The position numbers and the translations under genes are program-made. The notes beneath the pieces are model-generated. The model was given only the letters and a program-made list of their open reading frames with translations, made no database searches and was not told the origin of the DNA. From Hyalangium ruber (GTDB lineage: Bacteria; Myxococcota; Myxococcia; Myxococcales; Myxococcaceae): 64,000 nt of DNA. This document shows, piece by piece, positions 12,731 through 21,659 of this stretch; position 1 is the first letter of the stretch; the number at the start of each line of letters is the position of its first letter. The stretch spans positions 372,001-436,000 of the forward strand of contig NZ_JAXIVS010000007.1 of assembly GCF_034259325.1 (NCBI RefSeq), read 5' to 3'.

Positions 12731-14017
12731 GTGCCCTTGCGCCACCTCGCCCGCGGTGCTCGCCCCGTGTCCGCGAGGTTCCCCGTGTTCCACCGTCTGA
12801 CGACGGCAGCCCTCGGGCTTGCCGCCGTGCTTCTCTGTCCGCGCCTCGGTGCGGCTCAGCAACCCACTCCACTCACCCTGGAAGAAGCCCTGGCCCAGGC
12901 GCGTCAGCAGGCCCCGGCACTGCTGGAGGCCGCGGGCCGCGTGGCCGAGGCGCAAGGCCGCGTAGCGGGTGCTGCTCCCCTGTTGCGCGACAACCCCACC
13001 CTGGAGGCGGAAGCCGGGCCACGCACCTTGGAGGATGGGAGCCGTGCGCCGGATGTAGCCGTGGGGCTGTCCCAACCCTTCGAGCTGGGGGGCAAACGCG
13101 GCGCGCGTCGTGACGCGGCCCGTGCCGCCCTCGCCAGCGCCACGTCCCGGCTAAGGGACGCGGAGCGACAAGTCCTCGGGCAGGTGGCCGCGAGCTTCCT
13201 GCGCACGCTGCAGGCCCGGGAGCGGCTGCGCCTGGCGCGGGTAGCCCAGGAGGCCGCCCAGGACATCTTCCAGGTCGCCCAGCGGCGCTTCGAGGCGGGG
13301 GATGTGCCTGTAGTGGATGCCAACGTGGCGCGCGTCGCCCTCGCACGAGCCCGTGCGAGCGTGGCGGGCGTGGAGGGTGAAGAGGCTGCCCGCCTCGGCG
13401 AGCTGCGCGTCCTGCTGGGGCTGCCGGCGGATGCGGCCCTGGAAGTCACGGGCGACCTGAACGCCCTGGCCCGCCAGCCCGTGGAGATGCCCGCTGCTCC
13501 ACCGGAGCGCCCGGACATCACCGCCCTCACGGAGGAGCTGAAGGAGGCACAGGCCGAGCTGCGGCTGGCCCAGGCTGCGGCGTGGCCCGACCTCAGCCTG
13601 GGGGTCCGCTATGAGCGCGAGGGCAACGAGTCGGCCATCGTGGGTGGGCTCAGTGTGCCGTTGCCCTTCTTCAGTCGGGGGCAGGAAGCGCGGGCGACGA
13701 GCAGTGCCCGGGTGCGTCTGCTGGAGCAGGCGCTGGAAGCCACCCGCCGAGTGCGCAACGCCCAGGTCGAAGCCGCCCTGGCTCAATACCGCAAGAACCA
13801 CGAGGCCCTGGAGACGCTGGAGCGCGAGGCGCTGCCGCTGCTTACAGAGAACGAGTCCCTCGCACGCAAGTCTTACGAATCCGGGGAGATGGGGCTGGCC
13901 GAGTTCCTCCTGGTGCGGCGTGACGTCCTCGACGCCCGCGCCGACTACCTCGACCGCCTGCTGGAAGCCGCCCTCTCCCGCGTCCACCTCGCTGCTCAAG
14001 TTGGAGTTCTTCGATGA
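12731..14017 (+). CDS. TolC/CzcC-family outer-membrane efflux protein
   Basis: A 428-residue outer-membrane channel subunit of a tripartite RND efflux pump. It starts at GTG 12731 with GGGAG upstream; an in-frame GTG at 12767 is an alternative. A signal peptide (ending near LGAAQ) precedes two long alpha-helical coiled-coil repeats rich in Ala, Glu and Arg that form the periplasmic tunnel, each holding an LTLEEAL or AQAAAWPDLSLG type block as in OEP-family proteins. The stop overlaps the adaptor start (ATGA at 14014), so translation is coupled. With the next two genes it makes a CzcCBA/CusCBA-type system that moves metal ions from periplasm or cytoplasm to the outside. Confidence 0.93.
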   Translation: MPLRHLARGARPVSARFPVFHRLTTAALGLAAVLLCPRLGAAQQPTPLTLEEALAQARQQAPALLEAAGRVAEAQGRVAGAAPLLRDNPTLEAEAGPRTLEDGSRAPDVAVGLSQPFELGGKRGARRDAARAALASATSRLRDAERQVLGQVAASFLRTLQARERLRLARVAQEAAQDIFQVAQRRFEAGDVPVVDANVARVALARARASVAGVEGEEAARLGELRVLLGLPADAALEVTGDLNALARQPVEMPAAPPERPDITALTEELKEAQAELRLAQAAAWPDLSLGVRYEREGNESAIVGGLSVPLPFFSRGQEARATSSARVRLLEQALEATRRVRNAQVEAALAQYRKNHEALETLEREALPLLTENESLARKSYESGEMGLAEFLLVRRDVLDARADYLDRLLEAALSRVHLAAQVGVLR

Positions 14018-15213
14018 AGCCCTTGTACCCCATCCTCTTGGGCACTCTCCTTGCGGCGTCCGCCTGCAAGCGCCAGGAGCCGCCGGCCGAGAAAGAAGGC
14101 CACGCCCACACGGAGGAGGCGGAAGCCCACTCCGACGAAGGCCACGGAGAGAACGAGAAGATCGTCCACATCGATCCGGAGATGCTGCGCGACCTGCGCA
14201 TCACCACGGCTCCAGCGCGAGAGCGTCCCGGGGGTGAGGTCGTCACCGCGCTGGGCGAGCTGACGTTCAGCGAGAACGCCTACGTCGAGGTGGCCACCCC
14301 CATCCCCGCCCGAATCGTCACCGTTCACGCCTCCACGGGGCAGAAGGTGAAGGCGAAGGAGCCGCTCGTCAACCTCCAGAGCCCCGAGCTGGGCAAGGCG
14401 CGCGCAGCCCTGCGGGCGGCCCAGGCACGAGCGAATGCCGCGCGTCAGGCCGCCGAGCGCAAGCGCACCCTGGCCGCCGAGCGCATCGTCGCGCAGAAGG
14501 ACGTGCAGGCCGCCGAAGCGGAGGCGACCGCGGCCGAGGCGGAGGTCTCCGCCGCACAAGCCGAGCTGGGAGCGCTGGGGGCCGGCAACGCGGAGCTGAG
14601 CGGTGGACAGGGCGCTCCATGGTTCACGTTGCGCTCCCCCATCTCCGGCACCGTCATCGAGCGCCATGCCCGGGAGGGGCAGATGGCGGACCCCTCGCAG
14701 GCGCTCTTCCACATTGGCGACCTCACGCGCCTCTGGCTCATCGTCCAAGCCTTCGAGCGCGATGCGGTTCGCATCCAGCCCGACACCGAGGCACGCATCA
14801 CCTTCGCCGCCTTCCCAGGCAAGGAGTTCACCGCCAAGGTGGGGCATGTCGGTCAGCGGGTAGACCCTGCCTCGCGCACCATCCCCGTGCGGCTGGAGCT
14901 GGACAACCCGGAGGGGTTGCTGAAGCCCGGCATGTCCGCCTCGGCCTTCATTCCCCTGGGAGAGAAAGGGGCTCGCATCCTCACCGTCCCGGCGGCATCG
15001 CTCCAACGTCTGGAGGACGGCTGGTTCGCCTTCATGCCCGTGGGCAAGGGCTCCTTCGAGCAGCGCGCGGTGGGCCGTGGCCGCACGCTCGGGGGAGAGG
15101 TGGAGGTGCTCTCGGGCCTCGAGCCCGGCGAGCCGGTGGTGGTGGAAGGGGCCTTCCTCCTCAAGTCCGAGGTGGAGAAGTCCCGTGGCGGCGGCGAGCA
15201 ACATGAGCACTGA
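14014..15213 (+). CDS. RND efflux periplasmic adaptor (CzcB-like)
   Basis: A 399-residue membrane-fusion lipoprotein. A lipobox (LAASAC, Cys18) is followed by a His/Glu-rich segment (residues about 27-50, with HAHTEEAEAH), a likely metal-binding tail typical of heavy-metal adaptors. Then come the barrel-sandwich (lipoyl-like) domain, an Ala/Glu coiled-coil hairpin (about 125-190), and the beta-barrel and membrane-proximal domains ending with LEPGEPVVVEGAFLLKSE. It links the inner-membrane pump to the TolC-like channel. The His-rich N-terminus is the best clue that the system handles a divalent metal rather than a drug. Confidence 0.93.
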   Translation: MKPLYPILLGTLLAASACKRQEPPAEKEGHAHTEEAEAHSDEGHGENEKIVHIDPEMLRDLRITTAPARERPGGEVVTALGELTFSENAYVEVATPIPARIVTVHASTGQKVKAKEPLVNLQSPELGKARAALRAAQARANAARQAAERKRTLAAERIVAQKDVQAAEAEATAAEAEVSAAQAELGALGAGNAELSGGQGAPWFTLRSPISGTVIERHAREGQMADPSQALFHIGDLTRLWLIVQAFERDAVRIQPDTEARITFAAFPGKEFTAKVGHVGQRVDPASRTIPVRLELDNPEGLLKPGMSASAFIPLGEKGARILTVPAASLQRLEDGWFAFMPVGKGSFEQRAVGRGRTLGGEVEVLSGLEPGEPVVVEGAFLLKSEVEKSRGGGEQHEH

Positions 15214-15225
15214 GGGACGCGAACC

Positions 15226-18200
15226 ATGATTGCTCGAATCCTCCAGGCCTCCTTCTCCCGGCCCGGCCTCACCTTGGTGCTGGCCCTGGCCCTCTCGGCC
15301 TTCGGTGCGATGGCCTTCCGGGGCCTGCGCCGGGACGTCTTCCCGGACCTGTCCGCTCCCATCTTCAACGTCATCGTGCAGAACCCGGCCATGGGCGCGG
15401 AGGAGTTGGAGACGGCGGTGGCCATGCCCATGGAAGTGGCGCTGGCGGGCCTGCCAGACGTGCGCCGCATCCGCTCCACCTCTCAGCTCGGCGTCACCCA
15501 GGTGACGGTGGAGTTCGAGCCGGACGCGGACTACTACCGCAGCCGCCAGCTCGTGGCCGAGCGCGTGGCGGCGGCCAACACCGAGCTGCCGCCCGGCACG
15601 GACACGCCGCTCGTCTCCAGCCTCACCGGCCGGCTCAACGAGGTGTTCGAGTTCACCCTGGAGGCCGAGCCGGAAACGGTGGACCTGATGACGCTGCGGG
15701 ACCTGGCCGAATTCGAGGTGAAGAACCGGCTGCTCGCGGTGCCAGGCGTCGCGGGCGTCGAGCGGCTGGGCGGCTACCTGCGGCAGTTCCAGGTGCAGCT
15801 CGACCTGGAGCCAATGGCCGCACGCGGCGTCAGCCTCGACGAGGTGGAGCACGCCCTGGAGGGCGCCAACCTCAACGCCTCCGGCGGCTTCGTGGTGCAA
15901 GGGCCCATGGAGTGGACGGTGCGTGCCGTGGGCCGCGCCCAGACGCTGGAGGATTTGCGCAGCACCGTGGTGGCCATGCGCGGGGGAACGCCCGTGCTGT
16001 TGGGCGACGTGGCCGACGTGCGCGAGGGCCCTGCCGTTCGCCGGGGGCTGGCCCACCGCCTCAAGGGCGAGGTGGTGAGCTGCCGCGTCATCAAGCAGTT
16101 TGGCGCGGACACCATGCGGGTGGCGGCGGGTGTACGCGAGGCGCTCACGGAAGTGCAACAGAGCCTCCCCAAGGGCGTGCACCTGCGTGTCGTCTATGAC
16201 CAATCGGAGCTGGTGGGCTCCGCGCTGGGAGGTGTGAGCCGGGCCATCCTCCTGGGAGCCTTCCTCGTGGTGCTTGTCCTCTTCGGCCTGCTGGGGGACT
16301 GGCGCGCGGCCATCATCGTCACCCTCACGCTGCCGCTCTCCCTGGCCCTGGCGGGCCTGCTGCTGAAGGCCACCGGCATCGGCATCAACACCATGACGCT
16401 GGGGGGACTGGCCGTCGCGGTGGGCCTGCTGGTGGACGCGGCCATCATCGTCACCGAGAACATCGTCCACCGGCTCCACACCGGAGCGGACCCGCAGGCT
16501 CGGCGCAAGGAAGCGCTCTCGGCCTCGGTGGAGGTGGGCCGGCCGATCACCTTCGCCACCCTCATCGTGGTCTCCGTCTTCATTCCCCTCTTCGCCATGA
16601 CGGGCATCGAGGGGCGCATGTACCAGCCCCTCGCGGCGACCGTGGTGGCGTGCCTCGCCGCCTCCCTGGCGCTCGCCCTCACGCTGGTGCCAGTGGCCTC
16701 CGGCCTCTTCCTCCGGCCGCGCAAGCAGGGGCAGCAAGAGGACGTGTGGCTCATCCGCAAGGTGAAGGCGGGGTACGCACCGCTGCTGGACGCCTGCATG
16801 CGGCGGGCGGGGCGGGTTCGGGTGGTGGCGCTCGCCATCACGGTGCCTGCCCTGGCGCTGGCCTTTGCCGTGGGCAGCGACTTCATGCCCCGGCTGGACG
16901 AGGGCGCGCTGCTCATCCAGACGATGCTGCCACCCGAGGCGTCGTTGGAGGAGGTGGACCGGCTCAACCACCGCATGGAGGACGTGCTGCGCGAGTTCCC
17001 CGAGGTGGAGGACGTGGTGCGCCGCACCGGCCGGGCCGAGCGCACGGAGGACCCCATGCCGCACACCGTCTCGGACGTGCTGGTGGTGCTCAAGCCGGAC
17101 AGGAAGAAGAGCCTGGAGCGGCTGGAGGCGGAGATGCGGGAGGCGGTGGAGAAGGTGCCTGGAGTGTCCGCCCTCTTCACCACGCCCCTGGGCATGCGCA
17201 TCGACGAGGGCCTGGGCGGCAGCCCCGCCGATGTCTCGGTCCGCATCTTCGGCCCGGACCTGGAGACGCTCGCCCAGTTGGGTGAGCGGGCCCGCGCCGT
17301 CATGTCGCGGGTGGAAGGCGTGGAAGACCTGCGCGTGGAGAAGCTCAGCGGACTGCCGCAACTGCGCATCGAGGTGAACCGGGCTGCCGTGGCTCGAGTG
17401 GGCCTCACTCCGGGCGATGTCATCCGAGCGGTGCGCGTGGGGCTCGTCGGGCAGGAGGCATCCCAGGTGTGGCAGGGCCAGCGTCGCTTCGACCTGGTGC
17501 TGCGGCTGGCCGATCACCACCGGGGAGATGTAACGGACTTGCGCAACCTCCTGGTGGACGGGCACGACGGCACGCGGATTCCGCTCAGCCAGCTCGCCAC
17601 CATCGAGGAAACATTCGGTGCGGGCAGCGTGCGCCGTGAGGCCGGCAGCCGCCGCATCGCCGTGGAGGCGGGCGTCTCGGGACGCGACCTGGGGAGCACG
17701 GCCGCGGAGATACGTGAGCGACTCTCCCAGGAGCTGAAGCTGCCCACCGGCTACTTCATCGACGTGGGCGGCCGGGTGGAGAGTCAGGAGCGCGCGGCGC
17801 AGTCGCTGGTGATGGCCATCGCGGTGGCGCTGCTGGCCGTCTTCGTCCTCCTGTACCTCGCGCTAGGCTCGCTGGCCGAGGCGCTCGTCATCCTGGCCAC
17901 GCTGCCAGACGCCTTCGTGGGCGGCATCCTCGCGCTGCTCATCGCGGGCGAGACGTGGAACGTCTCCAGCCTCGTGGGCCTCATCGGCCTGTTCGGCATC
18001 GCGGTGCAGAACGGCCTCGTGCTGGTGTCACAGACGAAGAGCCTCATGGCCGAGGGCAAGCCCTTCCCCGAGGCCGTGCGCGAGGCGAGCATCGGTCGCG
18101 TGCGCCCCAAGCTGATGACGGCGGGCACGGCCATCCTCGGCCTGTTGCCGCTGCTGGTGCTGCCGCTGCATGGCACCGAGATCGAACGCCCCCTGGCGGT

Positions 18201-18327
18201 GGTCATGGTTGGGGGGCTGCTGACCTCGACCGTCTTCACGCTGCTGGCCCTGCCCACCTTCTACGCGCTGGTGCATGGTGTCCAGGAGCGTGTGGGTCAA
18301 CGTCTCGCGGCTCGGAGGGCCCCATGA
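15226..18327 (+). CDS. Heavy-metal RND efflux pump (CzcA/CusA-like)
   Basis: A 1033-residue inner-membrane RND transporter, the usual length. It has a first transmembrane segment, a large periplasmic loop, then a block of membrane segments, repeated once (12 in all). Visible marks are RRDVFPDLSAPIFNV after the first segment, the TM4 motif GLLVDAAIIVTENI, DFMPRLDEGALL at the start of the second periplasmic loop, and the closing GIAVQNGLVLVSQTKSL block. It uses proton influx to push metal ions into the adaptor-channel assembly encoded directly upstream. The exact ion (zinc, cobalt, nickel, copper) cannot be read from sequence. Its stop codon overlaps a tiny open frame at 18324, and MntP follows at once. 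Confidence 0.93.
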   Translation: MIARILQASFSRPGLTLVLALALSAFGAMAFRGLRRDVFPDLSAPIFNVIVQNPAMGAEELETAVAMPMEVALAGLPDVRRIRSTSQLGVTQVTVEFEPDADYYRSRQLVAERVAAANTELPPGTDTPLVSSLTGRLNEVFEFTLEAEPETVDLMTLRDLAEFEVKNRLLAVPGVAGVERLGGYLRQFQVQLDLEPMAARGVSLDEVEHALEGANLNASGGFVVQGPMEWTVRAVGRAQTLEDLRSTVVAMRGGTPVLLGDVADVREGPAVRRGLAHRLKGEVVSCRVIKQFGADTMRVAAGVREALTEVQQSLPKGVHLRVVYDQSELVGSALGGVSRAILLGAFLVVLVLFGLLGDWRAAIIVTLTLPLSLALAGLLLKATGIGINTMTLGGLAVAVGLLVDAAIIVTENIVHRLHTGADPQARRKEALSASVEVGRPITFATLIVVSVFIPLFAMTGIEGRMYQPLAATVVACLAASLALALTLVPVASGLFLRPRKQGQQEDVWLIRKVKAGYAPLLDACMRRAGRVRVVALAITVPALALAFAVGSDFMPRLDEGALLIQTMLPPEASLEEVDRLNHRMEDVLREFPEVEDVVRRTGRAERTEDPMPHTVSDVLVVLKPDRKKSLERLEAEMREAVEKVPGVSALFTTPLGMRIDEGLGGSPADVSVRIFGPDLETLAQLGERARAVMSRVEGVEDLRVEKLSGLPQLRIEVNRAAVARVGLTPGDVIRAVRVGLVGQEASQVWQGQRRFDLVLRLADHHRGDVTDLRNLLVDGHDGTRIPLSQLATIEETFGAGSVRREAGSRRIAVEAGVSGRDLGSTAAEIRERLSQELKLPTGYFIDVGGRVESQERAAQSLVMAIAVALLAVFVLLYLALGSLAEALVILATLPDAFVGGILALLIAGETWNVSSLVGLIGLFGIAVQNGLVLVSQTKSLMAEGKPFPEAVREASIGRVRPKLMTAGTAILGLLPLLVLPLHGTEIERPLAVVMVGGLLTSTVFTLLALPTFYALVHGVQERVGQRLAARRAP

Positions 18328-18380
18328 GTCGGAGTCCCGAAGTCGTGGCCAAGCTGGTAGAGGACCTCACATGCCCCTGA
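18324..18380 (+). CDS. 18-residue coupled mini-ORF between pump and MntP
   Basis: An ATG overlaps the pump stop (ATGA at 18324-18327) and opens an 18-codon frame, MSRSPEVVAKLVEDLTCP, that ends at 18380 inside the start of mntP. It holds the ribosome-binding site of mntP (agagga) within it. It may be a translation-coupling or leader peptide, or the first codons of a gene whose remainder was lost. Nothing else supports expression. Confidence 0.35.
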   Translation: MSRSPEVVAKLVEDLTCP

Positions 18381-18967
18381 TGACCCTGCTGCTCCTCTCG
18401 CTGGGATTGGCGATGGATGCCACGGCCGTCTCCATCGCGAGTGCTGTCGCGGCTCCACGCGTCCGGGCGCGCGATGCCCTCCTGCTCTCCTTCCTCTTCG
18501 GTTTCTTCCAGGCACTCATGCCCACCATCGGCTGGGCCGTGGGTGCCCAGTTCGCGAACGCCATCTCCGCCTGGGACCACTGGCTCGCCTTCGTGCTCCT
18601 CGGAGGCATTGGGGCCAAGATGCTTCATGAGGCGTACACCCACCACCATCCGGGAGAAGGAGACGTACGGAAGGCCGGCAAGGCGTCCAACGCGCGCAGC
18701 CCGTTTCATCCAGGGCGGCTCGTCATCATGGCGGTTGCCACCAGCATCGACGCGCTGGCCGCGGGGGTGACGCTGCCATCGCTCAACGTCTCCATCGCGA
18801 CGGCGGCCGCCATCATCGGCGGGGTGACCTTCGCGCTGTGCTTCCTGGGGGTGAGTGTCGGCCGTCGATTCGGCGAGGCGCTCGAAGGCAAGCTCGACAT
18901 CCTTGGTGGCCTCGTCCTCATCGGGCTCGGCATCAAGACGCTTCTGGAGCACCTCCTCGCAGCCTGA
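18371..18967 (+). CDS. mntP: Manganese efflux pump MntP family protein
   Basis: A 198-residue membrane protein with six predicted transmembrane segments arranged as two three-helix halves. The start at ATG 18371 follows an agagga ribosome site. The two half-repeat signatures are visible: GLAMDATAVSIA near the N-terminus and ATSIDALAAGVTLP in the middle, each with the conserved Asp used for Mn(II). A short loop with HHHPGE sits between the halves. MntP exports excess Mn(II) from the cytoplasm. Its place behind an RND metal pump suggests joint expression in response to metal stress. In many bacteria mntP is controlled by an Mn riboswitch, but none is visible here and the gene looks operon-internal. 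Confidence 0.9.
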   Translation: MPLMTLLLLSLGLAMDATAVSIASAVAAPRVRARDALLLSFLFGFFQALMPTIGWAVGAQFANAISAWDHWLAFVLLGGIGAKMLHEAYTHHHPGEGDVRKAGKASNARSPFHPGRLVIMAVATSIDALAAGVTLPSLNVSIATAAAIIGGVTFALCFLGVSVGRRFGEALEGKLDILGGLVLIGLGIKTLLEHLLAA

Positions 18968-19006
18968 GGGAGACGGGGCGGCGTTGAACACCGGTGCCCC
19001 ACTGCT

Positions 19007-19471
19007 TCAAGGCGAGGTGGGGTTCGGCCCCAGCCTCATGAGCACCTCAGCCACTCCGTCCGCGTGCTGCGGGTTCTCCTGGGCCACCATGCGGAAGCCG
19101 CACTTCTCGAGGACGCGGATCGACCCGACGTTGTGGACAGCGACCCACGCATGGAGCGGACGAATCGGCTCGAGCACGAGGAACTCCGAGAGCGCCCGTG
19201 TCGCGATGCCCTTGCCCCAGTGCTCGCGACCCATCCAATAGGCGACGAGGCGCTTGCCGTCCTGTTCCCAACTGCCGATGTACCCAGCGACCCGGCCGCC
19301 CATGACGATGGTGCGGGTCACGTTCTCGGGGCGGAGAACCCTCGTGCGCCAGTGGGTCAGGAAGGCATCGCGTTCCCGCGACGGGAATGCGGCCATGCGC
19401 AGCGCGACTGCGTCCCGTTGGTGCTCGAAGAAAATCGGCAAGTCTTCATCTGTCACGTCGCGCAGGATCAC
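19007..19471 (-). CDS. GNAT N-acetyltransferase
   Basis: A 154-residue GNAT-fold acetyltransferase. I start it at the GTG at 19471, which has GGTGGAG seven bases upstream and yields ILRDVTDEDLPIFFEHQRD, the usual beginning for this family; the reading frame is open further upstream without a good start. The acetyl-CoA loop is WMGREHWGKGIATRAL (a variant of Q/RxxGxG/A), followed by VAVHNVGSIRVLEKCGFRM, the conserved C-terminal block. This resembles RimJ/RimL-type enzymes that act on protein N-termini or small amines; the substrate is unknown. It is convergent with mntP. Confidence 0.88.
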   Translation of the reverse strand: MILRDVTDEDLPIFFEHQRDAVALRMAAFPSRERDAFLTHWRTRVLRPENVTRTIVMGGRVAGYIGSWEQDGKRLVAYWMGREHWGKGIATRALSEFLVLEPIRPLHAWVAVHNVGSIRVLEKCGFRMVAQENPQHADGVAEVLMRLGPNPTSP

Positions 19472-19559
19472 CAAGATGCTCCACCGGGCCCAGCTCCCCC
19501 CATTGCCTGGTACTACAGTTGTAGTAAAGGCTTCGTAGAGCCTGTTTCGGTATGATTCT

Positions 19560-19919
19560 TTACGGCCCTGTAAAGTAGATACGATTCTTCTGCGCCACGT
19601 ACAGGTAGAAGGTCGCTGCGTCGAGTGCACGGTGCAAGGCTGCTTCTTCAGCCTTCGTCAACTCCTTGTCCTGGCTGACGACTAGGTTATCGCTGAACTC
19701 CGTTCGAAGCTTGCGCACGGCGAATACCAAGCTGATGAGATCACTCATTTTCTTCTCGCTGGCGCGCAGCGTGCGCTCAGCCTCCATCGAAAGATCGTTC
19801 CTCGTTAGCTCAGCATCAGCATCAACTACTTTCGGCTCAGCGGAGGGAGCAGCCTTCTCTTTGAGGACGAGCCATGTCACCAATGCCCCGAAGAGCGCTG
19901 CGAGAATGATGGATTCCAT
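19560..19919 (-). CDS. Small membrane-anchored hypothetical protein
   Basis: A 119-residue protein. The ATG at 19919 opens on one N-terminal membrane segment (about residues 3-20, IILAALFGALVTWLVLKEK), so most of the protein is a charged helical domain on one side of the membrane, rich in Glu, Lys and Ala (residues 35-110). I do not recognise a family. The open frame extends upstream to 20213 but the extra part reads through a region with no coding character. It lies between a GNAT gene and the second DUF6310/DUF5953 pair, in the opposite direction to the pair. Confidence 0.6.
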   Translation of the reverse strand: MESIILAALFGALVTWLVLKEKAAPSAEPKVVDADAELTRNDLSMEAERTLRASEKKMSDLISLVFAVRKLRTEFSDNLVVSQDKELTKAEEAALHRALDAATFYLYVAQKNRIYFTGP

Positions 19920-20142
19920 TCGAGCAGTATGCCCGTCCCTCGCGTGTGCCTGAAGCCTGCTACTACAGCCGACCGTCTTGCCCCCTTCAGGACGGGGGAC
20001 GTCGAGCTGATACCGGGGCCGAGTTGGCGCTGTCCGACGCGCGCGCCCCCGGATCAAGCTGTCAGCGCATGCTGACAGCTTCCCGACGGGAACTGGCCCA
20101 ACTGCGACCCGCACAGCCCCCTCTTCGATGAAAGGACGTGGA

Positions 20143-20856
20143 ATGAACTTCCAAACTTGCAGCGCACTCCGCCAAGCCGTTGCCGTTGCCGGAGTCGTAG
20201 CGGGGTGCGCCACCTCTCAAGAGGCGCCTGAGACCTACGCTTGGGCGCCTGTACGCCCACCCCCTGTGCCCGGCACGGGCCTCCCCACCCCCGGGCAGCC
20301 AGGGCAGGTTCGTCCCCAGCCCCTGCCGCGCAGCCCACACAAGCGCGTGTTGCCGCCCACCCGGGAGCCGGGCCTTTGGGCCGGAGACGCTCCTCGGGCC
20401 TCGCAGGAACCGGAAGCGGACCCCACACCGGAGAGGTCCAGAGCGAACAGGAGGGACCCACCTGCCCCGGTGACCGCGGAGCGCCGCCGCCCGGAGTGCG
20501 AGCCCATCCCGGTTCCTCACGCGGGCGAAGACGACCCACATAACGAGTGCGCCGACACGTTTCCGCCGAACCGCTACCCCGGCAATGACGTGCTCGTTGG
20601 CGGCAAGCGCTTTGATGCGCTGCAAGTCGGCGTGCGTGTACTATGGGAGATCAAGACCCATCGATTTGAAACGTACAGTGGCTTTCTGCGGGGTCAGGTG
20701 ACCAGAGATCAGGTGGTCGAACTGGTGGAAGCTCGAAACATCGCGGCGTCATGTGGATATGGTTTCGTCGTTGGGGTGAGCACCCAAGCCCACAAAGACG
20801 TGCTGGAGGCAGCCGAGCCCTCTCTCACCCTCGTCGTCACGGGGTGCGAGCGATGA
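20143..20856 (+). CDS. DUF6310-type lipoprotein with PD-(D/E)XK-like C-terminus (copy 2)
   Basis: A 237-residue lipoprotein. I choose ATG 20143 because aaagga lies six bases upstream and the signal peptide then ends in a VVAGC lipobox (Cys22); an ATG at 20128 is less likely. It shares with copy 1 (5578-6495) the C-terminal domain from about residue 120, including NECAD, PPNRYPG, GGKRFDALQVGVRVLWEIKTH and the final VVVTGC. Unlike copy 1 it has no central hydrophobic segment; a Pro/Arg-rich linker joins lipid anchor and nuclease-like domain directly. The partner gene starts inside its stop codon. A SitA-like toxin is the best guess; loss of the hydrophobic segment may affect delivery. Confidence 0.75.
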   Translation: MNFQTCSALRQAVAVAGVVAGCATSQEAPETYAWAPVRPPPVPGTGLPTPGQPGQVRPQPLPRSPHKRVLPPTREPGLWAGDAPRASQEPEADPTPERSRANRRDPPAPVTAERRRPECEPIPVPHAGEDDPHNECADTFPPNRYPGNDVLVGGKRFDALQVGVRVLWEIKTHRFETYSGFLRGQVTRDQVVELVEARNIAASCGYGFVVGVSTQAHKDVLEAAEPSLTLVVTGCER

Positions 20857-21611
20857 CCGAACAAAATTCACTCCTTCTCATCGTCTACGCTCCTGCGCTC
20901 GTGGGCAATGACGGTCGCTCGCTCGCGGTAGTCCATGGCATGGAGCGAGCGCTTCCCGGCTTGCGTTTGGAGTGGAAGGTTTCTCCGGAGGGGAAGCCCA
21001 TCGCGTTGCCGCAGCGTGATGCGTGGCTCGTCGAAGGAACCCAGAGCGGCGGATTCCCTCTCGTGTGCAACGGCGACGAGGGGTACCCTGTGACGGTCAC
21101 GGGATGGGGAAAACCGGCACGCCTCAGCCCAGGCGGCCAGCCCCTGCTTGAAGTCCATGCAAACCTGCCACTGGACGGGGCCGTGCTCACGGCATCGACG
21201 GAGTTGCTCGAAGGCGTGGCAGAAGGAGCGCGCGCGCTGTGGGGACATGCGACTCCGTTCAGCGCCGGGGTGGAGATCGCGCGACAAACGACTGATCCGG
21301 TGCATAAACCAGGAGGTCCTCCTCGGGGGCTGCCTGCGCTCAAGTTCCCAGAGAAAATCCGCTCGTCTGAGATTCCGCATCGCCTCGGATGGCTCAACTA
21401 CTGGTCTGCCGCTGCCGCAGGCGCCATTGGGTTTCCGGCCCCCTCGCGTGACGCGGACCTACTCTCTCGGGCGCGGCGCACTACGAGCGGCGGGTGGATC
21501 GTTCGGCTCACGGATGCCCCACTCGATCTCGACAACCCCATGCACCTTGCGGCGCTCATGCGCGTGTATGAGCGCTTCCCAGAGATCGGCGGGCGCGTTA
21601 CTTCGGGCTGA
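20853..21611 (+). CDS. DUF5953-family protein, probable immunity partner (copy 2)
   Basis: A 252-residue protein, the same length as copy 1. The ATG overlaps the toxin stop (ATGA at 20853-20856). Long blocks match copy 1, such as IVYAPALVG, HGMERALPGLRL, PIALPQRDAWL, CNGDE.YPVTV and the C-terminal YERFPEIGGRV. The main differences are between residues about 120 and 175, where immunity specificity could lie. Cytoplasmic, no membrane segment and no known catalytic motif. The pair sits in the opposite direction to copy 1, about 14 kb away. Immunity function is inferred from the fixed pairing. Confidence 0.8.
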   Translation: MTEQNSLLLIVYAPALVGNDGRSLAVVHGMERALPGLRLEWKVSPEGKPIALPQRDAWLVEGTQSGGFPLVCNGDEGYPVTVTGWGKPARLSPGGQPLLEVHANLPLDGAVLTASTELLEGVAEGARALWGHATPFSAGVEIARQTTDPVHKPGGPPRGLPALKFPEKIRSSEIPHRLGWLNYWSAAAAGAIGFPAPSRDADLLSRARRTTSGGWIVRLTDAPLDLDNPMHLAALMRVYERFPEIGGRVTSG

Positions 21612-21644
21612 GCGGGTGCCCCCTCAGGGCGTTGCTTCACAGCG

Positions 21645-21659
21645 TCCCCTGTCAGGGGA
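21645..21659. terminator. Short hairpin between convergent genes
   Basis: A 15-base palindrome (tcccctg, one base, cagggga) covers the last codons of the minus-strand RCC1 gene and the space after the plus-strand DUF5953 gene. It could help end transcription from both sides; no T-run is present. Confidence 0.3.

Noticed and set aside
13996-17565. A 1189-codon minus-strand frame opposite the efflux genes
   Set aside because: It is His/Arg/Gly-rich shadow sequence; the plus strand carries the complete pump operon.
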